Assembly (NCBI RefSeq): GCF_013426205.1
Contig: NC_089422.1
Coordinates: 3,472,001-3,536,000 of the forward strand
Direction of reading: 5' to 3'
Length of the DNA stretch: 64,000 bases
DNA from: Metarhizium brunneum
Lineage: Eukaryota; Ascomycota; Sordariomycetes; Hypocreales; Clavicipitaceae
Below are positions 1 to 10,643 of this stretch, one piece after another. Numbering within the stretch: the stretch's first letter is position 1; each line of letters starts with the position of its first letter. A program made the position numbers and the translations under genes. The notes beneath the pieces are model-generated. The model ran no database searches. It saw only the letters and a list, made by a program, of their open reading frames with translations, and was not told where the DNA came from.

Positions 1-99
1 CGAAGGGTACAAGACGATCTTGATGACAACGAAGATGTCATTCTAGATGGCGGCGCATATGGTTACAAGGACGGAGGGGACGAGCCAGCTTGTGGTTAG
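1..99 (+). CDS. C-terminal end of a truncated gene
   Basis: The first reading frame is open from base 1 to a TAG at 97-99 and gives 32 residues. They are acidic (DDLDDNEDVILDGG) and end in GDEPACG. The composition looks like the disordered tail of a real protein cut by the window edge, but the piece is too short to assign to a family. No start or upstream exon is visible. It could also be a chance open frame. Confidence 0.35.
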   Translation, partial: RRVQDDLDDNEDVILDGGAYGYKDGGDEPACG

Positions 100-2260
100 T
101 GGTCCAATGAGAGATAGAGCCACGTTTTACGTATACATACGGTAATACGGTAAATATGAAGGACGCCAATGAGCCAAATTGGTGGGCTGGCAAGTGGGAC
201 CACCGCCATTGAAGACGAGCTCAAGTGCGTCTTGATGTTGTTGTCGATGATTTTGGTGAGAAAATAATGTTGTGTTGTGCTGTACACCGTCCTCAAGCCA
301 GGGAACCCATGTCCTTCCGGCGTAGACTGCGTTACCTCGAGACACGTGATCACGCGTTTCTCGATAAATTTAAGCCGGTCTGAGCGCCCAGCCTGGGACA
401 TGCCCTGAAAGACGAATACCCAGTAGCCAAAGGATCACATGGTCACCTTTCCGTGCGTGGCCACAGTATTTGTATGTACGTACAATGCCATCAGTTGGAT
501 TTTGATGTTTCCCTCACATGAACGACCATGCAGAGTGGAAGCCTGTGGACATGGGGACTGGCCTGCATGGCTAATGGGTTCAATGTTACAAGGACTCCGT
601 CAAGTCCACTCCCGTCCTGGTACAGAAGCACGCAGATGCGGCGGGAAACACAACAAGGTTGCAGTGCAAAATCTTCTGCAGCACACATCCATGTTCATTT
701 GTCCCGATGGACCAATTCATATCCGGCGTGCAAATGTTGCGGCCGAACGACTCGGAAGAGCGCACCAAAGATAACGTTGAACCTTCAAGGTTGGCCAATT
801 ACTCGCGTGGAAGCGAGCCAACACGAGCCTGTGGATTTTTGTTTTGGGCGACTAACCTTTCTCAGCCATCAGGCTTTTTCTAATTTTTTTTGTCGCTGTT
901 CCAATGTTTGCTTCCCTAAGTACTTAAGTACTAGCACGCCATCAGCGAATGGCTGCGGAGTACTTACAGTATTTAGGATGCACGCACGAGCAGATTGAGG
1001 CACCTGACGATTCACCAGGCACGTTTTGAGAATCACAAAGGATTTCAAACGTTAGTTAGGGCTTACTGAATCTAAGGACATCCAGAGTGGCCTTCAATGC
1101 CAAGTTTTCACGGCAAGAGCCCTGTAACTCGATCGAGTACGGGCACCAGCGGGAACAAGACATCAATCCAGCCTGGATTCAATGTTGACTTGACTTGACA
1201 CTTTAGGTGGCGAGTCTGGTGCCATCTGATCAATGCCTAGTGATCAATGGTACAAGCCATCTTCAGTGGGTCTTGTGGCGGCGCACAGAAGACCAGACTA
1301 CTTCCAAGTACTTTATACTTAGACTTAAGTACTAGTAGTTCATACCAAGTAACCGTCAGCGACTACAAGGACGAGTCACTTATTACTTGTCTGGTTGCCA
1401 ACGGGTATCTCAGTCAGAGTTCTAGGCAAGTCTACTTAGTACTTAAAGTACTTGGATGTATTGGAGTCTGGGACATCAGGAGCCCTGGGAACCTAAGCCC
1501 TGCCTTGTACGGGGTTTTGTACAGGTGCCTGGGCTTTAGATTGTGCGGGCAGAGTACTCCGTACACATGCATGTACCTCTAAACGGTACTTGCATCAATA
1601 TTGCGTCTTCTCCAGACGCTCATGTCCTGTTCGGGCGCTGCGCCCACATGCACGGGACTGCATGGACCTCCAACGCGGCGCCACAGCGAATCGTCGTCCT
1701 CCCGCATCCGTCGCGACCGGACCGCGTAACCACATTGAAGAGTCAGCAGGCCTCAGTGCTCAACAGGAGGCGTACGGCGGCCACGCTTTGTCGCAGGCTC
1801 CCACTTTCCACTCCAAAGGCTGCAGTCACCTTCGCCTTCGCGAGAGCCAGCAACGCCGCGATTTGATCCGTCTATCGCCCCCGACACTCATTTGATCGCT
1901 ACTCGCCCGTTCTTCGCTGGACCTGTCGCGTGACTGCGAATCAAAGCTCTTGTCGCGCTTCCCACAGGGAAACAAGAGACCGGCAGCCATTGTTCGCGAC
2001 TCGCCGCCGTGTCATCATCTGCAACACGCGCGGCAACGTCCTTGATAGAGCTGGAAGCGTTGTACTGCATTGTCCACGGCAATACAACACCCGAGACCCC
2101 TCTCAATACGAATAGTCGCCTCGAGACATCGAGATTCTTGTTGAAACACAAGATATAGACAGGCACGCGCGGCTTTCGATAGCTTTGCTTGAATTTCGCC
2201 CCAACCGTGATCACGAACTCGCAAACCGCCCAGAAGAATATCCTGGCGGTGGTTAGCGCT
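100..2260. other. Intergenic region with clustered AAGTACTT palindromes
   Basis: No convincing gene is visible. The open frames here overlap on both strands and look random. The stretch 918-1453 carries three exact AAGTACTT palindromes (918, 1306, 1446) and several near copies. An exact TACTCCGTA lies at 1555-1563. The last few hundred bases should hold the promoter and 5' UTR of the Whi5-like gene that starts at 2261. Confidence 0.5.
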
Positions 2261-3817
2261 ATGGATATTGATCCTTACCCAGCTTCCCAGCCTGTCCACG
2301 GGCAAGATCAATTGGCGCCTTCAGGGCACGACAGTGGCACCAATTCGTCCCAGAGCCAAACCCAGTCCATTACTGATTCGCAGACTTCCAACGCGTCCTC
2401 TGCAACAGACCAGGTTGCCACACCCCCTGGAAGCGATTCGGGTAGTGGCGTGGAACGTCCTCCGGTTGCAGAGGTAACCGCCATGTTGAAAAACAGATAT
2501 GCCAATGTTGGCCCGGAAGTGACGACGGGTGTATCTAGTCAAGATAGCCAGCTGCACCAACTATCTGCCATTGCTGCTGTGCAAGATAGGCTGGGGCTAG
2601 ATGCCGCCGGGCTTCCGAGAAAGAGGATGGCTGACGGCGAGGTCAAAGATCGTAAAGGAAGCATGAGTCCGGTAAAAGGACATTCCCGGACTACTAGTAC
2701 TGTCAGCGTTGCCTCGACAGCCGGAAGTACGATAGGTGAGGTATGTATGAGTTCGAAGGGAAAGCTGTCCTGCTGCCTGAGCGCCGATGCTGATTTGGTA
2801 CAGCTTTCTGCAGAGTTGCGGACAAGACTGTCCTACGCTATGGTCAAGGTGAACAACGGATGGCAGGCTAGAAATCTGGACGAGGTTGAAAGTCTGGCCT
2901 CCCAGGCCACATCACCAGCCTCGAGCACATCCACTGTACATCGAAGGAAGGGATCGTCTGCGAGCCCGCGCTTGCCTTCGACAGTCACGCCTTCTCACCC
3001 GCAGTTCACCTACGAATCGATGAACTATAAGGGCAAATCGAATTCTCCGCCATCTGCGAACTTTGATAAGCCAACCTTGGCTCCGCCAGCGTCTATCCAG
3101 CCATCTTCCTCGATGCCTGCTCCGAGGTCGAACCCACGACGGAATTCTAACCCTCGATATACACCCACTATGCTGTCTCACTCGCATTCAGCATCCGCCA
3201 ATGCATCTGCGCAGACCACGCCCATTAGCAACGGAATCAGAAGATCGCACAGTCATTTGGATGCCAACATGTACTCACCACACCATAAGAACGTCAGGGA
3301 GCAAGATGCCATTGAGACGCTTTTGTTTATGAGTAGTCCTGGAAACTCGGCCAGCTTAAAACACACTTTTTCGCCATCGGGCTCGCCTGGTCCACAGCCA
3401 AGCGCCCCTCCGAGGAGCGTTGGTGAACGGCATGCTCTTCCGTCTGGACCTCGACGTGGTTTGCCGGGAAGCCGGCCTCCCTCTTCAGCCAAGAAGGTCG
3501 GATTTGACAAGTCACCCGGCGTGCCTCCGCCACACTCACCTATGGACCTTGACTCGCCACAGCAACAGCATTATGCCGCCCACAGCAGATCCACGCCAAA
3601 ACGGCAGGCTACGAGTCTAGCGAGCCGACACAGAACCACACTGTCATTGCCCAGCGGTCTCGGTCTCGGCAACGGCACTGCCCGAAAGGCTCTGCGAGAC
3701 GAGGATATTGAGCGGATGCTGGATCATGCTGGAGCAGAGCTGGCGGACAGTTCTGACGACGAAGAGATCCAGTTACCGCCGGGCCGTAATCGACTAGCCG
3801 GCGCCATGGGAATATAA
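2261..3817 (+). CDS. Whi5/Nrm1-like G1 transcriptional repressor
   Basis: Two exons, 2261-2740 and 2804-3817, give 497 aa. The intron 2741-2803 starts GTATGT and ends GGTACAG. It is 63 nt, a multiple of three, and has no stop, so the unspliced frame also reads through. After splicing, a block at residues about 161-195 (LRTRLSYAMVKVNNGW and then LDEVESLA) matches the GTB motif of the Whi5/Nrm1/Whi5-like family (Pfam Whi5), which binds the G1/S factors SBF/MBF and represses them until CDK phosphorylation. The rest is Ser/Pro-rich and disordered with many SP/TP sites, as expected of a CDK target. A second conserved-looking block (QDAIETLLFMSSPGNSA) lies in the middle. The start is the ATG at 2261; the frame extends upstream only from a TTG. 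The family call is fairly sure, the orthology is inferred. Confidence 0.75.
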   Translation: MDIDPYPASQPVHGQDQLAPSGHDSGTNSSQSQTQSITDSQTSNASSATDQVATPPGSDSGSGVERPPVAEVTAMLKNRYANVGPEVTTGVSSQDSQLHQLSAIAAVQDRLGLDAAGLPRKRMADGEVKDRKGSMSPVKGHSRTTSTVSVASTAGSTIGEVCMSSKGKLSCCLSADADLVQLSAELRTRLSYAMVKVNNGWQARNLDEVESLASQATSPASSTSTVHRRKGSSASPRLPSTVTPSHPQFTYESMNYKGKSNSPPSANFDKPTLAPPASIQPSSSMPAPRSNPRRNSNPRYTPTMLSHSHSASANASAQTTPISNGIRRSHSHLDANMYSPHHKNVREQDAIETLLFMSSPGNSASLKHTFSPSGSPGPQPSAPPRSVGERHALPSGPRRGLPGSRPPSSAKKVGFDKSPGVPPPHSPMDLDSPQQQHYAAHSRSTPKRQATSLASRHRTTLSLPSGLGLGNGTARKALRDEDIERMLDHAGAELADSSDDEEIQLPPGRNRLAGAMGI

Positions 3818-4602
3818 TCCTCAATGACGCGAGTGGTTCATTTTTTTTTTTCGGATGGACTCCACAGACGGCCGTTGCCCTTGGGCAACAATGCTTCTGA
3901 AGGGAGGGGCAGACGATACGATATTTAGCATATATCACATTTAACGAAGTTTTATGACAAAATCCAGCATATGGAAGTGGGTTTGCATTCATTTATGCGG
4001 GGATACCTCTTAATCATGTTGTTCTTTATTTTATGCCATATTCATTACATGTCGTGTTTGGATATCTTGCATTTCGGGTTTTGTTTTTATTTCATCCCTG
4101 GACATTGTGGAGTTGATGAGGGTCTGGTTTGACAACACAGCACCTCTTTGGGGTCTCTTGGTATTGGGGCAATATCGTTGAAGGTGGAGATGGGAAGCGA
4201 ACCGTTTGAACCTTTTATTTCTTGTTCATCGACGGTTGGCCTTGTGAGATTTGGCCAGGACATGATTCGTTGAATTGCAAGGACCACGGGGCATATCGGA
4301 CTTGAAAACAAAACGGAAGGGGTCACCGCGGGGTTCTCTTTTTTCTTTCTGAGAATTATTGTTGGACAAAACTGGTTTCACTGGGCACCCGATTTGTGTG
4401 GCCGTACTTTGGTGTAAAGAGGAATGTTGACTATTCCCCATTGGAATATATTACTCTAACAAGATGCGTATCTACCGGAATCCTTTGTAACCGCCCGCGC
4501 TTTGCAATCATTGATATCATGCCTCGTTACGACTACCTACATACCGAGGTAGGTAGTATTATTATTATGTATCCCAGCCCTCCCCACGCTGAATTCATTC
4601 AC
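3818..4602. other. Convergent 3' flanks
   Basis: This is the space between two genes pointing at each other, the Whi5-like gene (+) and the low-complexity hypothetical gene (-). It should hold both 3' UTRs. It is AT-rich with T-runs (for example at 3841-3850). No open frame here looks coding. Confidence 0.5.
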
Positions 4603-5550
4603 TCATGCAACTGTAGCCACGCCGGCCTTTGATGAAGGCTTGAAGTATTCGGAAATACGCCTCCCCAGGGTCTTGCTCGGCTTGTGATGCAGAGCCCGCG
4701 GTGACGTGGGCGTGGACGTGGACGTGGACGCGGGCATGGACGTGGACACGGGCAGAGGCACAGGCGCAGACCGACGGCCGTGAAGCGCCTGTTTCTGCGG
4801 TCCGCTCCCATGTCCGCTCATGCTGCTCGGCGACACGGACGCGACCGAGTAATAGGCGCTGTCCCTCTGCGCCGTGCCCTTGAAGCAGCCCGGCGGCGAG
4901 GCGGCGGGACTGCACAGCGCCCACTGCTGCCCGCGCTCCCTCTCCCTCTCCCTCTCCCTCTGGGCCCATCGCGAGCGAAAGGCATGGTCATTCGCCTCGG
5001 CCTTGGCCAAAAAGGCGGCGTAGTCGTCGTCGTCGTCGTCGAGCGGCGGCTCGCCAACGTCGGACTGTGCGCGGTGCGAGGCAGCAGAGGGACTGGTGCT
5101 CGCGGCTGTGGTTGTGGTGGTTGACGGAACGTGGCGCCCCCTTGCAGCGGATGTGGAGTGCATCATCCTGGGCGACCACGACGTCTCGTCGCACGCGAGC
5201 TCATCCCGCTCGTCGATACGAGGCGTCGACAGCGGTGACACGGTTCTCGCGAAGCTGGCGGCTGCGTGGGTGGGGATGTAGGCCGGTCGCCGGCGAAGCT
5301 GTCCCGAAGCTGGAGCTGCGTCGTGAGCCTCTGGTTGTGGTGTGGTTGTGGTTGCGGCGGTGGGGGACACAGGCTTGCGGCCTCGAAGGCGCTGTGTGAA
5401 TGATGTCATGCGGCGAAGCTGCTGCTCTGGCTGTTGCGGCTGGTGGTGATGCTTCTGGTGCAGTTGGGGTTCGGGTTGGGGTTGCGGTGTAGCTGGAGGC
5501 ATTGCCGCTGGGCCTGCAGGTGCATGCCGTCTGCTCCACGATCTGGACAT
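4603..5550 (-). CDS. Low-complexity hypothetical protein, conserved-looking C-terminus
   Basis: One uninterrupted frame of 315 aa starts at an ATG at 5550. I do not recognise a catalytic domain. The N-terminus is rich in Pro, Gln and His, followed by Ser/Thr-rich sequence. A run of five Asp (from a GTC repeat at 5022-5042) precedes a short charged helix and an Arg-Glu repeat (RERERERERERG) encoded by a CTCCCT tract near 4937-4964. The last 25 residues, TLGRRISEYFKPSSK, look like a short conserved motif rather than random sequence and are the best argument that the gene is real. The 5' flank at 5578-5612 is purine-rich on the coding strand. The repeat tracts could produce length polymorphism. 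Function is unknown. Confidence 0.55.
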   Translation of the reverse strand: MSRSWSRRHAPAGPAAMPPATPQPQPEPQLHQKHHHQPQQPEQQLRRMTSFTQRLRGRKPVSPTAATTTTPQPEAHDAAPASGQLRRRPAYIPTHAAASFARTVSPLSTPRIDERDELACDETSWSPRMMHSTSAARGRHVPSTTTTTAASTSPSAASHRAQSDVGEPPLDDDDDDYAAFLAKAEANDHAFRSRWAQRERERERERGQQWALCSPAASPPGCFKGTAQRDSAYYSVASVSPSSMSGHGSGPQKQALHGRRSAPVPLPVSTSMPASTSTSTPTSPRALHHKPSKTLGRRISEYFKPSSKAGVATVA

Positions 5551-8500
5551 GACGAGAAGTGCCGGGTCTAGAACGGCGTCTTTTCTTCTTTTCTTCTTTT
5601 TCTCTTCTCAACAAGCGATGGAGAGATGAAAGATTCTTGAGGAGGCAGCACAGCCCAAGAGGAACGAGATGAAGAGATGAAGAAGATAAAACGGCCAAAG
5701 AAGAAAGCAGAAAGAGTCCGAGGCAAATATACGCGTCAGGCTGCGATATAGCAGGACACAAGTGGCGATGCAGAGACCAAGGTGAGAGAGTCGAGTATTC
5801 TCCGACACAGAGTGGCAGGACCCTGCCTGTTGGTTGAATCTTGGTTCGGATCGCCGGCTCACTGCATGGCAGGCAAATTAGGTCAAAACCGGTTTCAAGA
5901 ACCGACGCGCAGGGCAAAGAGATGCGGCGTTCCTTGTTATTTGCTCCTTTCTGCAGCTTGTCTCACCAGACGGGCGAACAAGAAGGCGGGAGACACAACA
6001 TGAACAGAGGGTGGGAGAGAAACAAGACCATGGAAGCATGAAACATGAAACAAGAAGAAGAAACAACCACCAACACAAATAAGTAAATAAGTAAATAAAT
6101 AAAAAAAGCCTCACCGCCGGCACTTTAATTCCTGGGTGTATCAAAAAAAGGCGAACATCAACGAGACTGCCTCTGATGATACGGCGGAAGTCGTAGTTAA
6201 GTAAACCAGCCATTTGATATCAATGATCAGATGATGCCGACCTACCGCAGGCCCAACTACCCGGTGGAGGCGCTCCGCAACGCCCAGCTACGATCCCCAT
6301 CCCACCGAAGGACGCACAGCCCTGTTCCCTGTCTCTTGTTCTCTTTCGTGCTTGTTGGTGCATCACACAATGCACACGATGCGCCTTGTCACCCCACCAT
6401 CTAGCCCTGGCCCATCAGATGGGTGTTGTGTCCCTTTGATGAATTGTGTCAATCGGACCAGGGTTGTGATAACGGACAAAAGCTCAGGAAGAGCTTGTTT
6501 GCCAACACAACCCAACCCTGCAAGACCTGCAGCTACTCCGTACACATGGACCAAGGTAGGCAGTCCTCGCTCTGATCAATGGAGCTCAAATACGATGCTG
6601 ATGCTACATAAGCATGGGCAGCCAGTCGTCACGTCGAGCCGAGTGAGCGAGTGCGTCGAGTCTCGACGACGTCTTGCGAGACTTTGTTCCAGCCACGGCT
6701 GGGTTTTTGCGACGACAGTCTCGGTATCACAGTCATCCATCCTCGGTAGTGCCGCCCACAGCTGCTTATCCATGTGGCTGTTGGGCCGGTAGTGGAACAA
6801 AGGGTACAAAAGAAAAAAGAACGAGATGAAAGGGCCTTGCGTGCCATCCGTCGCTAGTTCCAGGCTCACCAAGACCGATAGTGGGCAAGCGCCACTCGAT
6901 GCCACCGGCTATCGGGTCTCGAACTCATTTATGGAATTGGCGTTTTTGGTGTTTCACTACAGAGTGAAGGTGGATTGGAACCACGTTGTCGGGTAAAAGG
7001 GGTCATCGTGGTGGCAAAGGAAGCTGACGAGGCCTTGTTGCGGGAGGTCGGACGACACACCGACGCCTCGAGGCGCGATAGTCTGCAGAGTACAGAGCAC
7101 TCAACGGGCAGATGCGCACTTTACACGACTGGCCATTACAAGGCTCGTCAGGGCGACGGACTCCCCACTATGCGAGTGGCATGGCCGTGCCTCGTCGTCG
7201 TCAGCATCGTGATGGGTCACAGTGGAGAAGACTTCAATGTTAGTTCTCACGACCCTCAGGACAAAGATGTCCGTCCGGAGTAGTACTCTCAGCGAAATCG
7301 TCCCTTGGCACCGTGTATCAGTGAGATTTTCTGCAACATTCATCATCAGGATAACTGAATTTCAAGTCATGCTTCTCACACACTGACCCAAGCAAACGAC
7401 GAGGCGAGCACCAACAACAGACAGGCTGGGATAAAGCTGCCGGGCTGCATTGCCTTGACGGGACCACTACGACGGCCACGAGGCCTTCAATGAGCACCGG
7501 AGTGCCGAATCTGGCCAGTGGCTGCCACACGGGCTGTGGCTTTCCTGTAGTCTGCGGACATGGCGGCAAGCCACCATACTAGTCACAGGGGCATTTGATG
7601 AGAAGTGAAATGGCGTATGGTGGCTGTTGGCTTCCCGCGGTGCTGGGGATTGGATGCAAGACACAAATTGCGCTTTCTCAATGGTTTGGCTAGCGTTCTG
7701 CTTAGTCGGGTCTTGGGATCAAGCTGAAATTTCGCCGCAACCATCCTGTCTCTCTAGGGCTTATGAGATGGGCTCGTGTGCGGGCAAACAAGGTCAGCGA
7801 GTTACGTGGTTTGGACGAAAAATAACAATAGTATTGGATGAGCTGCGGATATCATGGCTGGGAGGGCTTGCACCACTAGTGATCAACTATTTCAAGACGA
7901 GTTTGGTCCAAAGTGCTCGTCGCACGACGTGTTGGCAAGGCATGAGCAAGAGGATTCACGAAACAGGCCAACACACATGTCCAAGTCAGCACGTCAGTAC
8001 ACGAGAGCCTCAAGCCAGGGCGATCTCACAACATAAATCCTGCGCACTTCTAAACATCAGGGGTTGACAAGACTATTGCTTCGTGGGCGGAAAAGGCTTG
8101 AAGAGACAGTTCATCTCGAAATGCCAAGCTTGTTAAGTCAAGACCAGACCCAGCAGCGGGTCGCCAAATGCCAACGCGCTTCTTACTAAATGAGTAAAGC
8201 AAAAGGCGCTCATGTCCATAATCTAATCCACGTCCCGTTAGCATACGGACGATAGAGTCAGAAAGAACGACGAGAAGGAAACGTTTTGTTTGGTTTCGCC
8301 CGGCCAACGACCCTGCAAGACGCCCATTGCTCGTCCCAGAGCTTCGGAAACACGCCTTCACCGCTCGTCTCGATCTAGTTTGCACCCGTGAATGAAGGTT
8401 TCGTGATGAGTAGCTGTAGGAAGGAGCAAAAAAAAAAGGTTGAACGATGTCCCAGAAGCCTACTGCTCTTCTGGACAAAACCCCCATCGACCGAGGTCGA

Positions 8501-8629
8501 ATAATGAACCAAGAATCAGAATAAATGTCCAAAGAAACCTTGGAATACGGCCATCGGCACCCATTCCTGGGATCCATCAAGCACAAACTCATCGATACTG
8601 CAGGGCGATGATGGACCCCATGCCCGCAT
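5551..8629. other. 3.1 kb intergenic region
   Basis: Nothing convincing is encoded. It holds the upstream region of the 315-aa hypothetical gene and the 3' flank of the cysteine-synthase/rhodanese gene. A long open frame at 8050-8784 (-) overlaps the 3' end of that gene in another frame and looks spurious. An exact TACTCCGTA lies at 6534-6542 and a partial copy near 7273. Confidence 0.45.
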
Positions 8630-10643
8630 TTAGGCTTCAACAGAGACAACATGACTTGCTTGCTGGGCGGCACCGGCATTGGGAAGCTGGACCTTTGACA
8701 GGGCCGCGATCCCTCCCGAAATGCTGTCCGCCCGAATGCCCCTGTGGCGAAGCACGCTGTTTGCAACCCTAGCACTATCACCATCGTAGCAGATGGTCAG
8801 GACCTTCTTGTTCCTCAAAATGCCCATCAGGGCCTCGGCGCCCGGGTTCCTCTTCCCGTCCTTGTCCCGTGCAGTGAAGATAGCCTCAAGCTCGAGCCAC
8901 AGTTCTTCCAGCATGGTGCCGTCGTCCACCGGGTGGGCAAAGGGACTGCCGCGAGCCGCCCCGTCCCTGAGAGTCTCGAGAGGAACGTTGACCGAGTTGG
9001 GCAGGTGGAAGGCGTCGAAATCGGCGGCGCGGCGAAAGTCGAGGACCTGGGTATTCGGCCTGGCGGCGAGATGCTTCCCCAGCTCCCGCGGGCCGCCGGC
9101 CGCAAGCGAGAGCACAGTACAGTTGCTTGCCGTGGGCTGGATGGCGAAGAAGTCGGCCAAGGCGTCGAGCGCGCCTCTCTCCCACGCGTCGTCGTATCGG
9201 TAGAGATCGACGTTTCGAAGTCTCTGCGTTTTGCCAGTCAGTTCACCGAGGGGGTTTGGACGAGCACAATCACACGCGGATGGATATATCTGTATACCTC
9301 GTTCTTCAGGGGGCTAAACTTTTCGGGCCCGAGATTCTGAAAGTACTCGTTCAGGTACTGGTAGGGCAGGTCCGAGCAGATGAAGACGCAGTTGATTTCG
9401 CCGTCGGAGCCGGCCAGTTGCGACAGACTTCCATCTTGCTTCTTCTTCTCCAGACGCTGAAACAGGCCCTGCAGGGTGAAGCCGGAAGACGGCCCGCACA
9501 CGATGCCCTGTCTGGTGAGATCTAAGGAGAGGCTGTACGACTCTTTTGCCCCGACTTCCTCCAGGGCGTCGACGGCGGCCCTGTAGGGGAACTTGACTTC
9601 GTTCATGAGAGAGTACTCCCGGGGCCCAGGGACTCGTTCCCCGGCATTCGTACAGACGCTGCATGGGGGGGGGGGGTGGCCGTCAGTATGGCCAGGACAA
9701 CGGAGGAGCCGGGGGACAGGACTTACGCAACTCGGTAAACCGACGGTTTGGCTTGCTTGAAGTAAGTGCCGAGACCAGTCATGGTGCCTGGTCCGTCTTG
9801 GTCAGTATAAACAGTCGGTCGAACCACTCAGCATACACATGAAAAGTACGGAATTGTCGTACCGGATGTGCCCATAGAAGCCGCAATAACATTGATATTG
9901 GGCAACTGTTTATGGATCTGCGGTCCGGTCCAGCGGACATGGGCTTTCCAGTTCTGTTTGCGAGTTGTTAGATTCTCGTCACACCCATCAGGAGCGGCGA
10001 AACTCACGTCATCGTTCTGGTACTGGTTGGGACTGCACACAGATTCCGACTCGGCGGCCTTGCGGGAAGCCGCACGAATACCTCCTCGCTCATCGACGGG
10101 CGTTGGTTGAGCCGGGCCGCCAAAGAGAGTTCTATGCGACGCCATTAGAATTAATTGCGACAGAGGGGAACCGGCATCATGATCCCTACACGTTGAGGCC
10201 GAAGAACTGCATCAGGCGCAGCTTGGTCTCGCTCGTCTTGTTGCTCAGGAACGCATGCACGTCGTTGATGCCGTGAAAGGCTCGGGCGACCATTGCCATG
10301 GAAATGACGGTTGATCCGGACGAGCTCTCCACCACGGTAGTGGTTTTCCCCTTGTCAATGCACTTTTCCAGCAGATTCATGGCTGGTCTACAGATTTAGT
10401 CCTTGGACAGGATGTGATGTACGGTGGCAACAAGGTCAAGACAAACGCACCTGGCATGACCTTGACATTGGTTGCCGGATGCATCGACATCATCTTGGCG
10501 TAGATGCGCACGCCATCGGCCCTGTAGGGGTTGAGGCATTCTGGGATCTCGACCAGCGGCAGTGGTGGTTGGCATTCTGGATCAAAGTATTTTCTCACAG
10601 AGTCTGGCCCGGAGTATACGTTCAAATGATTGATGCCCGTCAT
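8630..10643 (-). CDS. Cysteine-synthase-fold PLP enzyme fused to a rhodanese domain
   Basis: Seven exons (10643-10451, 10382-10190, 10131-10008, 9953-9863, 9787-9727, 9658-9298, 9223-8630) give 538 aa; all junctions keep frame. Residues 1-340 are a fold-type II PLP enzyme of the cysteine synthase/cystathionine beta-synthase family. The likely Schiff-base lysine is Lys61 (ATNVK), the substrate loop is ESSSGST, and the phosphate loop is GTSGTMTG. Residues about 345-538 form a rhodanese-like domain with DFRRAADFDAFHLPNSVNVP and an active-site loop ICYDGDSAR, in which Cys486 would carry a persulfide. The protein probably makes or cleaves a sulfur amino acid and passes sulfane sulfur to the rhodanese Cys; the substrate is not shown by the sequence. 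No CBS-domain pair or signal peptide is seen. The start is the ATG at 10643; the upstream extension begins with TTG. One intron carries a C12 tract (coding strand) before its acceptor. Confidence 0.85.
9665..9676 (-). repeat. C12 homopolymer in a 68-nt intron
   Basis: Twelve G on the + strand (C on the coding strand) lie in intron 9659-9726 of the cysteine-synthase/rhodanese gene, a few bases before the CATGCAG acceptor. It takes the place of the polypyrimidine tract. Such runs are slippage-prone. Confidence 0.8.

Noticed and set aside
8050..8784. Minus-strand 244-aa frame overlapping the 3' end of the cysteine-synthase/rhodanese gene
   Set aside because: It reads the rhodanese exon in another frame and continues into the 3' flank; no motif is recognisable.
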